Notes: a model not told the origin generated them from the letters alone. Shown: positions 34,995 through 44,741, numbered from the stretch's first letter. The stretch is 64,000 nt of DNA from an uncultured Lachnospiraceae bacterium (GCA_910578175.1 CAJTPF010000003.1:91595-155594), one strand, 5' to 3'. Program-made: numbers and translations.

Positions 34995-35549
34995 TCATAA
35001 AATTTTAGATTTTATAATGTCCGAAAGATAGAGTGTGCTATTGTCATATTCCAAAGTATCCGTATTATCATATTTTCGAATCAAAAAAATGCCTTCTTCC
35101 CCTTTCATCATACTGGAATTAACTAAACTATCCTCCTGCCAGATTTCGTCTAACCGGACGGAGCATCCTGCTAATGCCGATATAGAAGCTCCTTCTTCCA
35201 GATTTCCTCTGATACAGTCCAAAACCTGAATATCAACTATGGCATTATAACTGATATCATCATCCATCTTGATTTTAATGTTCTGTACGGATTGAATGAC
35301 TCCTGAAAAAATTGTCAAATTTTCATTTTGCCAGACTTCAGATTGCAGGATTTCCTTCATATTCGGTCGGATTGTTGATGACTTAGATGCTTGTATATAC
35401 TTAACTGCAATATTCCCCTCAGACAGATGTAACTTTATGTCAGACCGATTGTCGAAATATTTGTATAACACTATTGTCATTCCAAGACATATAATTATAG
35501 TTACTGTAATTGCAACAAAAATTATTTTTTTTGATTTGATGATTTTCAT
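34995..35549 (-). CDS. Membrane-anchored protein of unknown function
   Basis: A 184-residue protein with a short basic N-terminus and one membrane segment (IIFVAITVTIIICLGMTIVLY). An extracellular domain of about 155 residues follows, with VVDIQVLDCIRGNLEEGASISALAGCSV and EGIFLIRKYDNTDTLEY. The layout recalls secreted beta-rich proteins that accompany signalling genes. No domain is recognised. A GGGGGGAATT site precedes the ATG. Confidence 0.6.
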   Translation of the reverse strand: MKIIKSKKIIFVAITVTIIICLGMTIVLYKYFDNRSDIKLHLSEGNIAVKYIQASKSSTIRPNMKEILQSEVWQNENLTIFSGVIQSVQNIKIKMDDDISYNAIVDIQVLDCIRGNLEEGASISALAGCSVRLDEIWQEDSLVNSSMMKGEEGIFLIRKYDNTDTLEYDNSTLYLSDIIKSKIL

Positions 35550-35594
35550 TGTAAATTCCCCCCCTATCCAAAATATGTTGTATAATTTCTCATT

Positions 35595-36356
35595 TCATAT
35601 TTTATCCATATCCCTCAACACATACTCCAAAACCCAATCCGAATATAACCTCTTTTCGTCTGCCCTCACAATCTTCTTCCCTTTCCCCGACGAAATCTTT
35701 AACTTCGGCGGAACAATTCCAATATCCGCCATATGTAGCATGGAAATATCAAACTCACTGTCCCCGGCAGCAATCACCAGTTCCGCTTCCAGCCGTTTCC
35801 CCAGTCTCTGAACCGCCATCCCTTTGCTCATCTTTTTAGGCACCACATATACTTTCACTCCGTTATGGAATACATCCACCAACGACAGGTTTAATATATC
35901 TTTTAGTCCGGCCATGGTCCGCTCGGGTTCCTCACTCTTGGTAAAGACAAACAATCCCCTTATGTTTCTCACTTCAAAGTTCCTGAATGTATCCGTTTCC
36001 AAATATAACTCTGATTTCTCCAGTTCACTTCCGCATTCCATTATAAGATTTAAGGATTCCTCATACCATTTCCTATCTTCCCGGCCGTCAGCCAAAAGCA
36101 CCCCTCCGTTGCAGACCAGCGCCAGACGGGGTATACCGATTCCCAGATCAATGCGCTCATATTGCTCCTGCGTACGGGTGGTTGTAGGAACAAAAACAAC
36201 TTTCTCCTTTACTGCTTTCAATAAATCATACGATTTCCTTGTCATAAACGAAACTTCCCTGTTCTGATAAACTTCAACACATTTCTTATCAGACCCAATA
36301 TCATGCTTATATGAATAAATTAAAGTATTATCCAAATCCGAATGAAATACCACCAT
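35595..36356 (-). CDS. HAD-family phosphatase of the Ter-associated type
   Basis: A 253-residue HAD hydrolase with motif I HSDLDNTLIY, motif II VPTTTRTQEQY, an ALVCNGG cap region, and the C-terminal motifs KGMAVQRLGKRL and AAGDSEFDISMLHMAD. It resembles HAD phosphatases that occur in Ter-linked biosynthesis clusters together with PRTase-TRSP, StiP and CitE-like genes, all of which lie within 18 kb here. It would dephosphorylate a sugar- or nucleotide-phosphate intermediate (inferred). It follows the Ca2+ ATPase gene by 161 bp, behind a hairpin, so it may be partly uncoupled. Confidence 0.85.
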   Translation of the reverse strand: MVVFHSDLDNTLIYSYKHDIGSDKKCVEVYQNREVSFMTRKSYDLLKAVKEKVVFVPTTTRTQEQYERIDLGIGIPRLALVCNGGVLLADGREDRKWYEESLNLIMECGSELEKSELYLETDTFRNFEVRNIRGLFVFTKSEEPERTMAGLKDILNLSLVDVFHNGVKVYVVPKKMSKGMAVQRLGKRLEAELVIAAGDSEFDISMLHMADIGIVPPKLKISSGKGKKIVRADEKRLYSDWVLEYVLRDMDKI

Positions 36357-36421
36357 GATTATGTACCTGCAAAATTCCTTTCAATATTTATTTTCGCTAA
36401 ACCGGACTGCTTTAATTTAAT

Positions 36422-36464
36422 ACGCCGAAAGATACCTGTCTGTTGACATCATACCTTTCGGCGC
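36422..36464 (-). terminator. Hairpin after the Ca2+ ATPase gene
   Basis: CGCCGAAAG pairs with CTTTCGGCG around a 23-base loop. The T run is weak on the minus strand (TATTAAATT), so termination may be partial. Confidence 0.5.
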
Positions 36465-36517
36465 AGCTATTACAGCTTTATGAAATTAAATCTGATATAT
36501 CCGGCTAAAATCCGATA

Positions 36518-39184
36518 CTATGACCTGTTTTCCCTGAATATATACTTTCTGACCAGGTCTACTGGTATCATGGTAACAGCCAGTAATACTACTACGAGCC
36601 AGCCCTGAATTCCAAACGGAACACAGCTGAACATATTTCCGATCCATTCAAACGGCTTAAACGGAATCAATGCTGCATTTACAATAGCCGCCTGCACAAT
36701 GATAATGGTCACAAAAACTTTCAAAAATCCGGTATTCTCGGAAAGACCTTTAAAGATACCGAATCCGTCATCCCTGACATTGAATCCGTTAAACAATGCA
36801 CTGACAATAAATAATACAAAATATGCAGTCAGTTGTTTTTCTGCGGAATTATCAAAAAACTGTTTAAAGAACGGCACTTTTAAGAAAATGAAACTTAATG
36901 CGGTCAGCCATGCGCCCATAACCAGTATCTGCGTCATCATCTTTCTGCTGACAATGCTTTCATCCCTGCGTCTCGGCTTTTCATCCATATATTTCTCAAG
37001 CGCAGGCTCATTACCTAACATAATGGCTCCCAGACCATCCATAACAAGGTTTACAAACAATAAATGTGTTACTTTCAACGGTTCTTCTATTCCGAAAAAC
37101 GGCGCCACGGCGCTGACCACTACTGCCGCCACATTGATGACCAGCTGGAACTTACAGAATTTCAGAATATTGTGGTAAATAGTTCTTCCATACCAGATTG
37201 CATCTTTGATCGACTTAAAGTTATCATCCAGAATAACGATCTTTCCGGCTTCCTTGGCAGCTTCCGTTCCGCTTCCCATGGCAAAACCTACATCCGCTCT
37301 CTTCAGAGCCGGAGAATCATTGACACCGTCGCCGGTCATTCCCACTACCAGATTCATTTCCTGACATAATCTTACCATACGGGATTTATCCGTCGGCAAT
37401 GCTCTTGCAATTACGCGGATGTGAGGAATCAATTCTTTTACTTCTTCATCCGACATCTCATTTAACCGGGCGGAGGAAATTGCCTTATCAGAATCTTCCT
37501 TCAGCAATCCGGCATCCTTTGCAATAGCTACTGCCGTCTCCAGCCTGTCACCGGTTATCATTACAACCTGAATACCTGCATCCAGAACTTCCTGAATTGC
37601 TTCTTTTGCTTCCGGTCTGACATCATCACGGATACCCACCAGACCAATGATGACCACATCATCATTAATGGTGTTTTCCGTAAGGTCTTTTTCCGAATAA
37701 CCAAAAGCAAGAACACGCATGGCTTTGGCAGCCAGTTCATCTATCTTGCGGTTTAATACATCCATATCCAGAGTTCTGACCTCACCGTTTTTATCCAGAT
37801 ACTTCTTTGCCGATGCCAGCAGACGTTCCGGCGCACCTTTATAAAACGTCTTTCCAAGACTGCCAATCTGTGCCTGACTGAATTTATTGGTAGAATTAAA
37901 TCCCTGGGCGGCCGTAACGATGCAATCTTTATCACTGCCCAGCATTTGGAACGTTGTCTCTCCGAGGAATTTCATCAATGCCTGGTCCGTAGCATTCCCG
38001 CCGATCACACGGTGTTTTGCATCAAACATGGATTGTGTGTTCTTACCAATGGCCAGATCCACCAGACTTTTTACTGCTGTATGTTTCTTCAAATCTTCAA
38101 TCGGAATGGAACTGCCGTCTGCGGTAAAGAAATCCACCACTTCCAGCATACCTTTTGTTATGGTACCTGTTTTATCACTGAATAAGATATTTAACGAACC
38201 TGCCGTCTCGATACCTTCTGCTTTTCTTACCAATACGTTGTGGTCTAACATCTTACTGGTGTTCTGCATAAGCACCAGAGAAATCATAAGGGGCAGACCT
38301 TCCGGAACGGCACAGACAATAATAACAACTGCCAGCGATACGGCCTCAACAATTTTCTGAATTACTACGGATGTTCCCAAATCAAAAAACTCCGAAAATC
38401 CACCGGCATTTGTAATAAAGTATATCACATATAATACGGCAATTACGATTGCGCCGATATAACCGAAGGTAGAAATCTGCTTTGCCAGTTTTGACAGCTT
38501 TACTTTCAGCGGAGAATCCGGTTCATCCTCCTGCATTTCTTCCGCCATCTTTCCCATCATGGTCTTCAGGCCGACTTTTCGGACATCCAGAATACCCTCA
38601 CCGTCAAAGACCACCGCACCGCGGAACAGAGAATGTTTATCCACAAAGGTATCTCCCGTTATATCATCCGGCAACTGAAAGCCTTCATCCGCCGCTGTCT
38701 TCTTACATTCTTCCGCTTCACCGTTTAAGGCGGAATTATCCACTCTCAGACTGCCGGATACCAAAACACCGTCTGCCGGAATCTTGTCGCCGGACTGAAG
38801 CAGGATCTTGTCGCCTACTACCACATCATCAATATCGATGACTGTAACCACACTATTCCGGTGTACCTTACACTGGTCTTTTTTAGTGCTGTCTTTTAAT
38901 TCCCTGTACTTTGTATCACTTGCCACCCCTGTCTTGGCAGATACAAATGCCACGATCAGAACCGCCACTATGGTACCGACAGGCTCATAGATCTCTGCAT
39001 ACCCCATAAAGGTCATAACAACCATAAGAGCAGCAATGGCCAGTAATATCCTGATCATCGGATCACCGAACGTTTCCTTAAACTCCTGCCAAAATGTGGT
39101 AGGCTCGGAATCAGGAATCATATTCGAGCCGTATTTCTCCCGTGAAGCCTCGACTTCTCTATCCGTGAGACCATTAAACTTCAT
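36518..39184 (-). CDS. Calcium-transporting P-type ATPase (PMCA type)
   Basis: An 888-residue P-IIB-like ATPase. It has an N-terminal cation ATPase segment (FNGLTDREVEASREKYG), an actuator region with NGEAEECKK, the TM4 motif VPEGLPLMI, phosphorylation site SDKTGTITKG, KGAPERLLAS and the hinge MTGDGVNDSPALKRADVGFAMGSGTE. The C-terminal TM region has LLFVNLVMDGLGA and FNVRDD. It probably exports Ca2+ (or Mn2+) at the cost of ATP. Since TerD domains bind Ca2+, placing a Ca2+ pump at the end of the TerD operon suggests Ca2+ handling. ATG at 39184 is chosen for its GGAGG; 15 extra codons upstream are rejected. Confidence 0.92.
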   Translation of the reverse strand: MKFNGLTDREVEASREKYGSNMIPDSEPTTFWQEFKETFGDPMIRILLAIAALMVVMTFMGYAEIYEPVGTIVAVLIVAFVSAKTGVASDTKYRELKDSTKKDQCKVHRNSVVTVIDIDDVVVGDKILLQSGDKIPADGVLVSGSLRVDNSALNGEAEECKKTAADEGFQLPDDITGDTFVDKHSLFRGAVVFDGEGILDVRKVGLKTMMGKMAEEMQEDEPDSPLKVKLSKLAKQISTFGYIGAIVIAVLYVIYFITNAGGFSEFFDLGTSVVIQKIVEAVSLAVVIIVCAVPEGLPLMISLVLMQNTSKMLDHNVLVRKAEGIETAGSLNILFSDKTGTITKGMLEVVDFFTADGSSIPIEDLKKHTAVKSLVDLAIGKNTQSMFDAKHRVIGGNATDQALMKFLGETTFQMLGSDKDCIVTAAQGFNSTNKFSQAQIGSLGKTFYKGAPERLLASAKKYLDKNGEVRTLDMDVLNRKIDELAAKAMRVLAFGYSEKDLTENTINDDVVIIGLVGIRDDVRPEAKEAIQEVLDAGIQVVMITGDRLETAVAIAKDAGLLKEDSDKAISSARLNEMSDEEVKELIPHIRVIARALPTDKSRMVRLCQEMNLVVGMTGDGVNDSPALKRADVGFAMGSGTEAAKEAGKIVILDDNFKSIKDAIWYGRTIYHNILKFCKFQLVINVAAVVVSAVAPFFGIEEPLKVTHLLFVNLVMDGLGAIMLGNEPALEKYMDEKPRRRDESIVSRKMMTQILVMGAWLTALSFIFLKVPFFKQFFDNSAEKQLTAYFVLFIVSALFNGFNVRDDGFGIFKGLSENTGFLKVFVTIIIVQAAIVNAALIPFKPFEWIGNMFSCVPFGIQGWLVVVLLAVTMIPVDLVRKYIFRENRS

Positions 39185-39263
39185 TTTAATCCTCCATTCC
39201 GTCAGATAAATTTTCAATCTATCCGACAATAAAATTTATGACATCTCCTGCCATAAATATATC

Positions 39264-39312
39264 TGAAAAAGTAGAAGAAAGCCATTACACCAGCAATAAC
39301 TTCTTCTACTAT
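39264..39312 (-). terminator. Terminator after the last TerD gene
   Basis: On the minus strand AGTAGAAGAA pairs with TTCTTCTACT, followed by TTTTCA. It separates the TerD genes from the Ca2+ ATPase gene and may allow lower pump expression. Confidence 0.7.
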
Positions 39313-39326
39313 CCATACAATTTATA

Positions 39327-39914
39327 TTAGATATAACGGTTGGCAAGTTCACCAAGTCCCGGATCGTTGGTTCCCTGTCCAATCGCATTAAACTTCCACT
39401 CGCCGTTATGTCTGTAAACCTCTCCGAATATCATGGCCGTCATGCCCGTATAGTTCTCTGACAGATTATACATGCAGATTTCTGTATTATTGGAGGCATC
39501 CACTAAGCGGATAAATGCATTCTGAATCATTCCGAAATGCTGGTTCCTTTTTACCGCCTGATAAATATTTACCACAATCACTATTCTGTCATAGTCGGCA
39601 GGCACATTTGCCAAATCGACTAAAATCTGCTCGTCGTCTCCTTCTCCTGCTCCGGTCAGGTTATCTCCCATATGCTGTACGGTTCCCGTCATATGCCGCA
39701 GATTTCCAAAATAGATGATATCTGCCTTATTTACCAGTTTCCCGTTCTTTAACAAAAATGCCGAGGCATCACAGTCGATCGGCTCCGGTTTCTTTGCAAA
39801 GAAACCTCTCTTCTGTTGTACTTCATCCCATCCCAAACCAATAAGAATATTGGAAAGTCCTGCTCTCTCCTTGGACAAGCTTACTTTCTGACCTTTTTGT
39901 AAACTAATTGACAT
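39327..39914 (-). CDS. TerD-family protein 1
   Basis: A 195-residue TerD domain protein: LQKGQKVSLSKERAGLSN at the N-terminus, MTGTVQHMGDNLTGAGEGDDEQILVDL (Ca2+-binding acidic loop) and IFGEVYRHNGEWKFNAIGQGTN near the end. It is the most diverged of the three copies: the CDASAFLLKNGKL stretch replaces FDLDAAAFL, and the FGMIQNAFIRL segment differs slightly. TerD proteins bind Ca2+ and act in stress responses often linked to tellurite, colicin and phage resistance. ATG at 39914 is preferred over an earlier frame start for its AAGAGGT site. Confidence 0.93.
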   Translation of the reverse strand: MSISLQKGQKVSLSKERAGLSNILIGLGWDEVQQKRGFFAKKPEPIDCDASAFLLKNGKLVNKADIIYFGNLRHMTGTVQHMGDNLTGAGEGDDEQILVDLANVPADYDRIVIVVNIYQAVKRNQHFGMIQNAFIRLVDASNNTEICMYNLSENYTGMTAMIFGEVYRHNGEWKFNAIGQGTNDPGLGELANRYI

Positions 39915-39982
39915 AATTACCTCTTTCCTGCATATCACATTAATGTTGTGATACTGCACTTCTGAATCGTTTTATCGAAATC

Positions 39983-40564
39983 CTATTCCACATCCACACC
40001 AAAGTTTGCGCACAATGCGGCCAGACCGCCCTGATATCCGCACCCGACGGCGTTAAACTTCCATTCTCCGTTATTTTTATACAGTTCACCAAAAACTGCC
40101 GCCGTTTCAATGGAAAAATCTTCTCCCAGATCATAGCGGAGCAGTTCTTCACCGTTGGCCTCATTGTAAATTCTGATAAATGCGTTATTTACCTGACCGA
40201 AATTCTGCCGTCTCTGTTCCGCCTCATAAATAGTGACCGTAAAAGCGATTTTTGTAATATTTTCCGGAACTGCCGCCAGATTTACTTTAATCTGTTCGTC
40301 ATCTCCTTCTCCTTCTCCGGTGAGATTATCACCCATATGCTGTACCGACCCTGACGGATGGGTTAAATTTCCGTAAAATACAAAATCTTCGGTTCTGGAT
40401 ATCTTTCCGCTGTCGGTTACCAGAAACGCTGCGGCATCCAGATCAAAATTTCCGCCTGTATCAAACTGGTTTACATCCCAGCCCAGACCTACGACCACGT
40501 TTGTCAGTCCCGGATTTCCCTTTGTAAGACTTACTTTCTGTCCTTTTGTTAAACAAACCGGCAT
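39983..40564 (-). CDS. TerD-family protein 2
   Basis: A 193-residue TerD protein with LTKGQKVSLTKGNPGLTN, FDLDAAAFLVTDSGKI, the Ca2+ loop HMGDNLTGEGEGDDEQI, and VFGELYKNNGEWKFNAVGCGYQGGLAALC. The Asp/Glu-rich loop is intact. It is closely related to the neighbouring copy (40596-41177), which indicates tandem duplication. B. subtilis has the same arrangement as yceC, yceD and yceE. Confidence 0.95.
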   Translation of the reverse strand: MPVCLTKGQKVSLTKGNPGLTNVVVGLGWDVNQFDTGGNFDLDAAAFLVTDSGKISRTEDFVFYGNLTHPSGSVQHMGDNLTGEGEGDDEQIKVNLAAVPENITKIAFTVTIYEAEQRRQNFGQVNNAFIRIYNEANGEELLRYDLGEDFSIETAAVFGELYKNNGEWKFNAVGCGYQGGLAALCANFGVDVE

Positions 40565-40595
40565 AATTCATCCTCCATTTCTTATTATATACTTG

Positions 40596-41177
40596 TTATG
40601 CAACTTCAATACCATAATGACCGCACAACGCAGCCAGACCACCCTGAAATCCGCTTCCAATGGCATTAAACTTCCATTCTCCGTTATGTCTGTATAATTC
40701 GCCTACAACAACTGCTGTTTCAATGGAGAAATCCTCTCCCAGATCATAACGGATGATCTCTGTTCCTGTGGTTTCGTCTACGATTCTGATATAGGCATTG
40801 GATACCTGACCGAAGTTCTGTCTTCTCGGCTCGGCATCATAAATGGTAACCGTAAACGCTACCTTGGAAACATTTTCCGGAATCCTGCTTAAATCTACCT
40901 GGATCTGTTCATCATCACCTTCTCCTTCTCCGGTCAGATTATCTCCCATATGGACTACAGATTCGCTGGAATGAGTCAGATTTCCATAAAAAACAAATTC
41001 CTTTTCCGTCGGGCATTTTCCATTCTCCCCCAGCATAAATGCCGCGGCATCCAGGTCAAAATCAGCGCCGGAATCAAATGCATTAACATCCCAGCCCAAA
41101 CCTACCATTATCTTTTTCAGTCCCGGATTTCCTTTTGTCAGATCAACTTTCTGTCCTTTTGATAAATTAATCGGCAT
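40596..41177 (-). CDS. TerD-family protein 3
   Basis: A 193-residue TerD protein, first of the three in transcription order. LSKGQKVDLTKGNPGLKK, FDLDAAAFMLGENGK, HMGDNLTGEGEGDDEQIQ and VVGELYRHNGEWKFNAIGSGFQGG are visible. It begins 19 bp after the TelA stop with AAGGAGG. The residues proposed to bind Ca2+ are conserved. Confidence 0.95.
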   Translation of the reverse strand: MPINLSKGQKVDLTKGNPGLKKIMVGLGWDVNAFDSGADFDLDAAAFMLGENGKCPTEKEFVFYGNLTHSSESVVHMGDNLTGEGEGDDEQIQVDLSRIPENVSKVAFTVTIYDAEPRRQNFGQVSNAYIRIVDETTGTEIIRYDLGEDFSIETAVVVGELYRHNGEWKFNAIGSGFQGGLAALCGHYGIEVA

Positions 41178-41196
41178 ACTATATTACCTCCTTAAA

Positions 41197-42354
41197 TTAA
41201 TTTGATTTCGGCACATGGTATTTGCTGTTAAATTCAGCCTTAATGCTTTCCAGCCGTGCCTTGTCATCAATACGCTGTTTCTTGGCATTCTCCTGAATCT
41301 GTCTGGTCTCATCAATACCGTTGACAATAGTCCTCCAGGATTTCTCCAATGTTTCTATCTTAATGGAACTGCCGGATGTAAGTCTTGCCGCCATCTTAGA
41401 CTGCTCGGCGGTGTTCTGGGCATTTCGCAGCAGCATTTCATTAGTCTTTTCATCCAGGGCCGACATGGCATCTGCCTGCAGCTTCTGTCTCTTTAACATG
41501 ATGGCCTGGGCCAGCGCCTGCTTAAAGACCGGAAGGGTTATGATAAAAGCGGAATTAATCTTTCTGACTAAATTCATATTTGTAAATGCCATGGTCTTTA
41601 TCATCGGAAGGGACTGCATTGCCACATTCTCCGCCGTTCTCAAATCCTGAGTCCTCTGTTCCAGCATCATAAGGGCCTGCTGCAGGCTCTGAAGTTCAAA
41701 CTGTATGGAGTTATCGCCGGTAGCCTGCATATCCGCTTCCCGCTGGGCAATATATGCTTCGATCTCCCGACAGCCCTGTTCTCCTGCCAGTATATATCTA
41801 ACCAGTTCGTGATAATAATTTACATTCGCATTAAACATATCATCCAGCTTACGGTTGGCCTGTTTGATTTCCGATTCATAACTCTTTAACTGAACATATA
41901 TCTTATCCACTTCATCCCCCATAGTATGATACTTTGATAAAATCTTATCCAGCTGCTTTTTCGCATTGTTAAATATCTTTCCCAACAACCCCGGCTCTTC
42001 TTTAATCTCTTCAATATCAAATTTAGACATTATCTTTGCCAGTGTGTTAAGCATCTCTGCCGAATCATCCATCTGAGACATGGTCATACTGTTTAAAACC
42101 ACATCAGAAGCTTTAGAAATTTCTTCTGCTGCTTCCGCACCGAATGAAACTATGGTTTCCAGATTGTCTACCTCAATATTGCTTACCAGAGCATCCACTT
42201 CTGCAGAATTGACCAGTTCGGCGTTCATCTGCTGCCTGTCAGCCACAATATCGTATTGCTCTACTACTTCAATTTCCGTATTTTCCGGTACCTCGGCTGT
42301 CATTGTCTGCATTGACTGCTGCTGCGTCGGGGTTCTGCTAAAATCAAGTCCCAT
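41197..42354 (-). CDS. TelA/KlaA-family toxic-anion-resistance protein
   Basis: A 385-residue helical protein of the TelA family, with KEEPGLLGKIFNNAKKQLDKILSK-type sequence near the middle and long coiled coils. GLDFSRTPTQQQ is the N-terminus when ATG at 42354 is used (GAGG upstream); a TTG two codons earlier overlaps the YceG stop. TelA is named for tellurite resistance but in Bacillus (YceH) it joins a TerD/YceG stress complex at the membrane. It follows YceG by two bases. Confidence 0.9.
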   Translation of the reverse strand: MGLDFSRTPTQQQSMQTMTAEVPENTEIEVVEQYDIVADRQQMNAELVNSAEVDALVSNIEVDNLETIVSFGAEAAEEISKASDVVLNSMTMSQMDDSAEMLNTLAKIMSKFDIEEIKEEPGLLGKIFNNAKKQLDKILSKYHTMGDEVDKIYVQLKSYESEIKQANRKLDDMFNANVNYYHELVRYILAGEQGCREIEAYIAQREADMQATGDNSIQFELQSLQQALMMLEQRTQDLRTAENVAMQSLPMIKTMAFTNMNLVRKINSAFIITLPVFKQALAQAIMLKRQKLQADAMSALDEKTNEMLLRNAQNTAEQSKMAARLTSGSSIKIETLEKSWRTIVNGIDETRQIQENAKKQRIDDKARLESIKAEFNSKYHVPKSN

Positions 42355-42356
42355 GT

Positions 42357-44630
42357 TCAATTACCTCTCTTAAATATTTTGTCACGCCATGACAGACGTG
42401 CGGTGGATGAAATCGTATCAAAATCCGGAGATTGCAGATCATATACATAATCTCCTATCTGATGTTCTTCCATGGTTTTCCTGTTAAAAAACTTTTCCAC
42501 ACTCTGATATCCGGTGGGAACAAAGAAAACAACATCAAAACCTATCAGATTTAAAAATGCCGTTAAAATACTGTCCTCCAGCGAGATCAGTTCTTCGGTG
42601 GTATTGATATATATAAGTTTAGGATTCTTTCTGGTAAAATCAAATTTCTGAATCATCCTTATAATATCCTTATTTAAATTTAATGCAGTGGCAATAACGG
42701 TATATTCCGTTCCGTTTTCAAATGTACCCTTTATTATTTTCTGTTCTATTAAAATCTGCAGCTTATCCAGTATATGTTCCTGAATTTCTTCTCTCAGAAA
42801 ACCGTACTGATAACAGGAATGTTCTTTAATCTTCTGTTTCTGCAACCGTCCGTTTTTAAAAAATCCCGTGGCATATGCTTTCACCGGGTTGGAATCCGTT
42901 GGTTTTATATACGGTGCATTCTTAATCACCAGTGTATCTTCCACGATCAGTGTCTTAACGGAAGACCAGTACCGCTGGATATTCCCGTCTTTCACCCCGG
43001 ATACTTTGGCAAAGAATACCGGAATGTTTACTACATTATCTATTACATTGAAATTCGGCCGGAACTTTAATTCCTGATCCCACAAAATGGAAATCTCTTC
43101 ATACATGGTCTGCAGCGTTATGGATACGGCTTTTCCGTATTGACGTTCCCTGTAAATACCGGAATCCTGATACATAATGGTATCCAGTTCCCGTTCTGCA
43201 TGATATGCGGCCGTTCCGATACGTACTCCCGCATTTTCCATCGGGTATTTTTCTACCTGCATGGATTCATCATAGTTGATTTCATACAGCCATTTATCCT
43301 GCAGACAACAGCGCCTGTTTAAATCCGGATTCAGGATCAGAACGTCCACCGGCAGTCCTGATAGCAGCCGCATAAATAAAGCCTCATTTTCATTTCTGCA
43401 ACCGCCCAGATAGATAAAGCAGCTGACTTCCGGCATCTTCCAGTTGGAAAACAACCGCGACTGATACCTCTTGAGCCAGCATAACAGATATACTGCCTTA
43501 TTGGTCAGCTTATTCAGATTTATTCCCGGTTTTTTTGACTCCTCTGATATTATATCAACAAACGTCTTATTCATCAATCTCTGAAGCTCAATATTCGCCG
43601 CATATATTATATTCGCGGAAAGATCGATGATCATCTGTTCCGGACTTGCGTAATTTTTCCGTCGGATCTGCTCGATTTCTTCCATGGAAGGCGGCGGTAT
43701 AACCTGTTCCACAATAACATAATTCCGTTTGCTCCGTTTTATCTCCACCTGTAAAAGATATAGCTGGTTTTCATAAAGCATTTTATCCTGTACCCCATTC
43801 ATGCGGATAAAGCAGTTATAAAAGAAATTCTCCTCTTTTCCCCGGGTAAAAACGGTTTTGGTAATATCATCAAACTCCGTTCCCTTTATCCATGCATTGG
43901 TACAGTTTTTAATCACAGGCGCAGTACCGTACATACGCTGCAAGCCTGCCTGTCGCTGCTGTTCTTCACGTAACTGTTTTATATTAAACTCTTTTGGAAA
44001 CGGGACCATTCCGCCGGTCTTATATTCATGCGACAGCTTTGATTCCCGGTCCAGAAGCAGATAATCCCGGTCTCCATTGTATTGTAGCAATACGATATCG
44101 CATCCCGCTTTGGACAATATATCAAAAAGTTTTAATTCATAATTTGTAACCTGACCTTCATATAATATCTTTGGTACCCGGTTTCCACCCAGCTGACTGA
44201 CGATACGTTCAAATTTATAATACAGCCAGCACATAAACTTAATATATGCATTTTTCAGCATATTTTCGTTTTTTCCTTCTCTGCGCATGGCATCCAGCGT
44301 ATCATAAACCGCCGCAGCTATGCCGTTTCTCTGATGATCATTCATACGTGGAAGCCATTTTTTCAGACTGGAAGCAATAAATCCTACATTCATCTGAAAA
44401 TCAAGCCCCATGATCTCCTGATAATAATCTAAATTCTTCTCATCGGGATTCGGTATCTTTCCTTCCATTACCACACCGGTTTTACGTGCTTCTTCATAAT
44501 ATCTCTGTAAAAAAGCTTTAATCGGTTCATTATAGCCGTTTATGCGATAAAAATAGACACTATTTCCCTTTCGTTCATTTAATTCCAAAAAATATTCATC
44601 CAGATCCGTAAGTGTTTTATGTTCAAACAT
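42357..44630 (-). CDS. YceG-family stress protein
   Basis: A 757-residue protein matching B. subtilis YceG in the TerD-TelA operon. It contains at least two related units: N-terminal VYFYRINGYNEPIK with FMCWLYYKFERIV...LFDILSKAGCDIVLLQ, and a second with YLLCWLKRYQSRLF...CFIYLGGCRNENEALFMRLLSGLPVDVLILNPD. The structure is a probable Rossmann-like repeat of unknown function. It is the first gene of the YceG-TelA-TerD operon. Another unit is found at the head of the trypsin-like protein. No known catalytic motif was seen. Confidence 0.85.
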   Translation of the reverse strand: MFEHKTLTDLDEYFLELNERKGNSVYFYRINGYNEPIKAFLQRYYEEARKTGVVMEGKIPNPDEKNLDYYQEIMGLDFQMNVGFIASSLKKWLPRMNDHQRNGIAAAVYDTLDAMRREGKNENMLKNAYIKFMCWLYYKFERIVSQLGGNRVPKILYEGQVTNYELKLFDILSKAGCDIVLLQYNGDRDYLLLDRESKLSHEYKTGGMVPFPKEFNIKQLREEQQRQAGLQRMYGTAPVIKNCTNAWIKGTEFDDITKTVFTRGKEENFFYNCFIRMNGVQDKMLYENQLYLLQVEIKRSKRNYVIVEQVIPPPSMEEIEQIRRKNYASPEQMIIDLSANIIYAANIELQRLMNKTFVDIISEESKKPGINLNKLTNKAVYLLCWLKRYQSRLFSNWKMPEVSCFIYLGGCRNENEALFMRLLSGLPVDVLILNPDLNRRCCLQDKWLYEINYDESMQVEKYPMENAGVRIGTAAYHAERELDTIMYQDSGIYRERQYGKAVSITLQTMYEEISILWDQELKFRPNFNVIDNVVNIPVFFAKVSGVKDGNIQRYWSSVKTLIVEDTLVIKNAPYIKPTDSNPVKAYATGFFKNGRLQKQKIKEHSCYQYGFLREEIQEHILDKLQILIEQKIIKGTFENGTEYTVIATALNLNKDIIRMIQKFDFTRKNPKLIYINTTEELISLEDSILTAFLNLIGFDVVFFVPTGYQSVEKFFNRKTMEEHQIGDYVYDLQSPDFDTISSTARLSWRDKIFKRGN

Positions 44631-44685
44631 AAGCCTTAATTTCCACCTTCAATCGTTGTCTCTCGAACTGATCAAATACTGTAAT

Positions 44686-44714
44686 ATTATAACATTTTCT
44701 GATAGTATCATCAA
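44686..44714 (-). promoter_or_regulatory. Promoter of the YceG-TelA-TerD operon
   Basis: On the minus strand, -35 TTGATG (44714-44709), 17-bp spacer, -10 TATAAT (44691-44686), about 55 bp before the YceG start. It is divergent from the promoter at 44742-44770, so the two share a control region. Confidence 0.7.
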
Positions 44715-44741
44715 GAAAATTCTTTTTTAGCAAAATTTGTA

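Noticed and set aside
39327..42354. Tellurite-resistance determinant proper
   Set aside because: TerD and TelA names reflect history. The genes occur widely in stress operons, and nothing in the sequence shows tellurite resistance.
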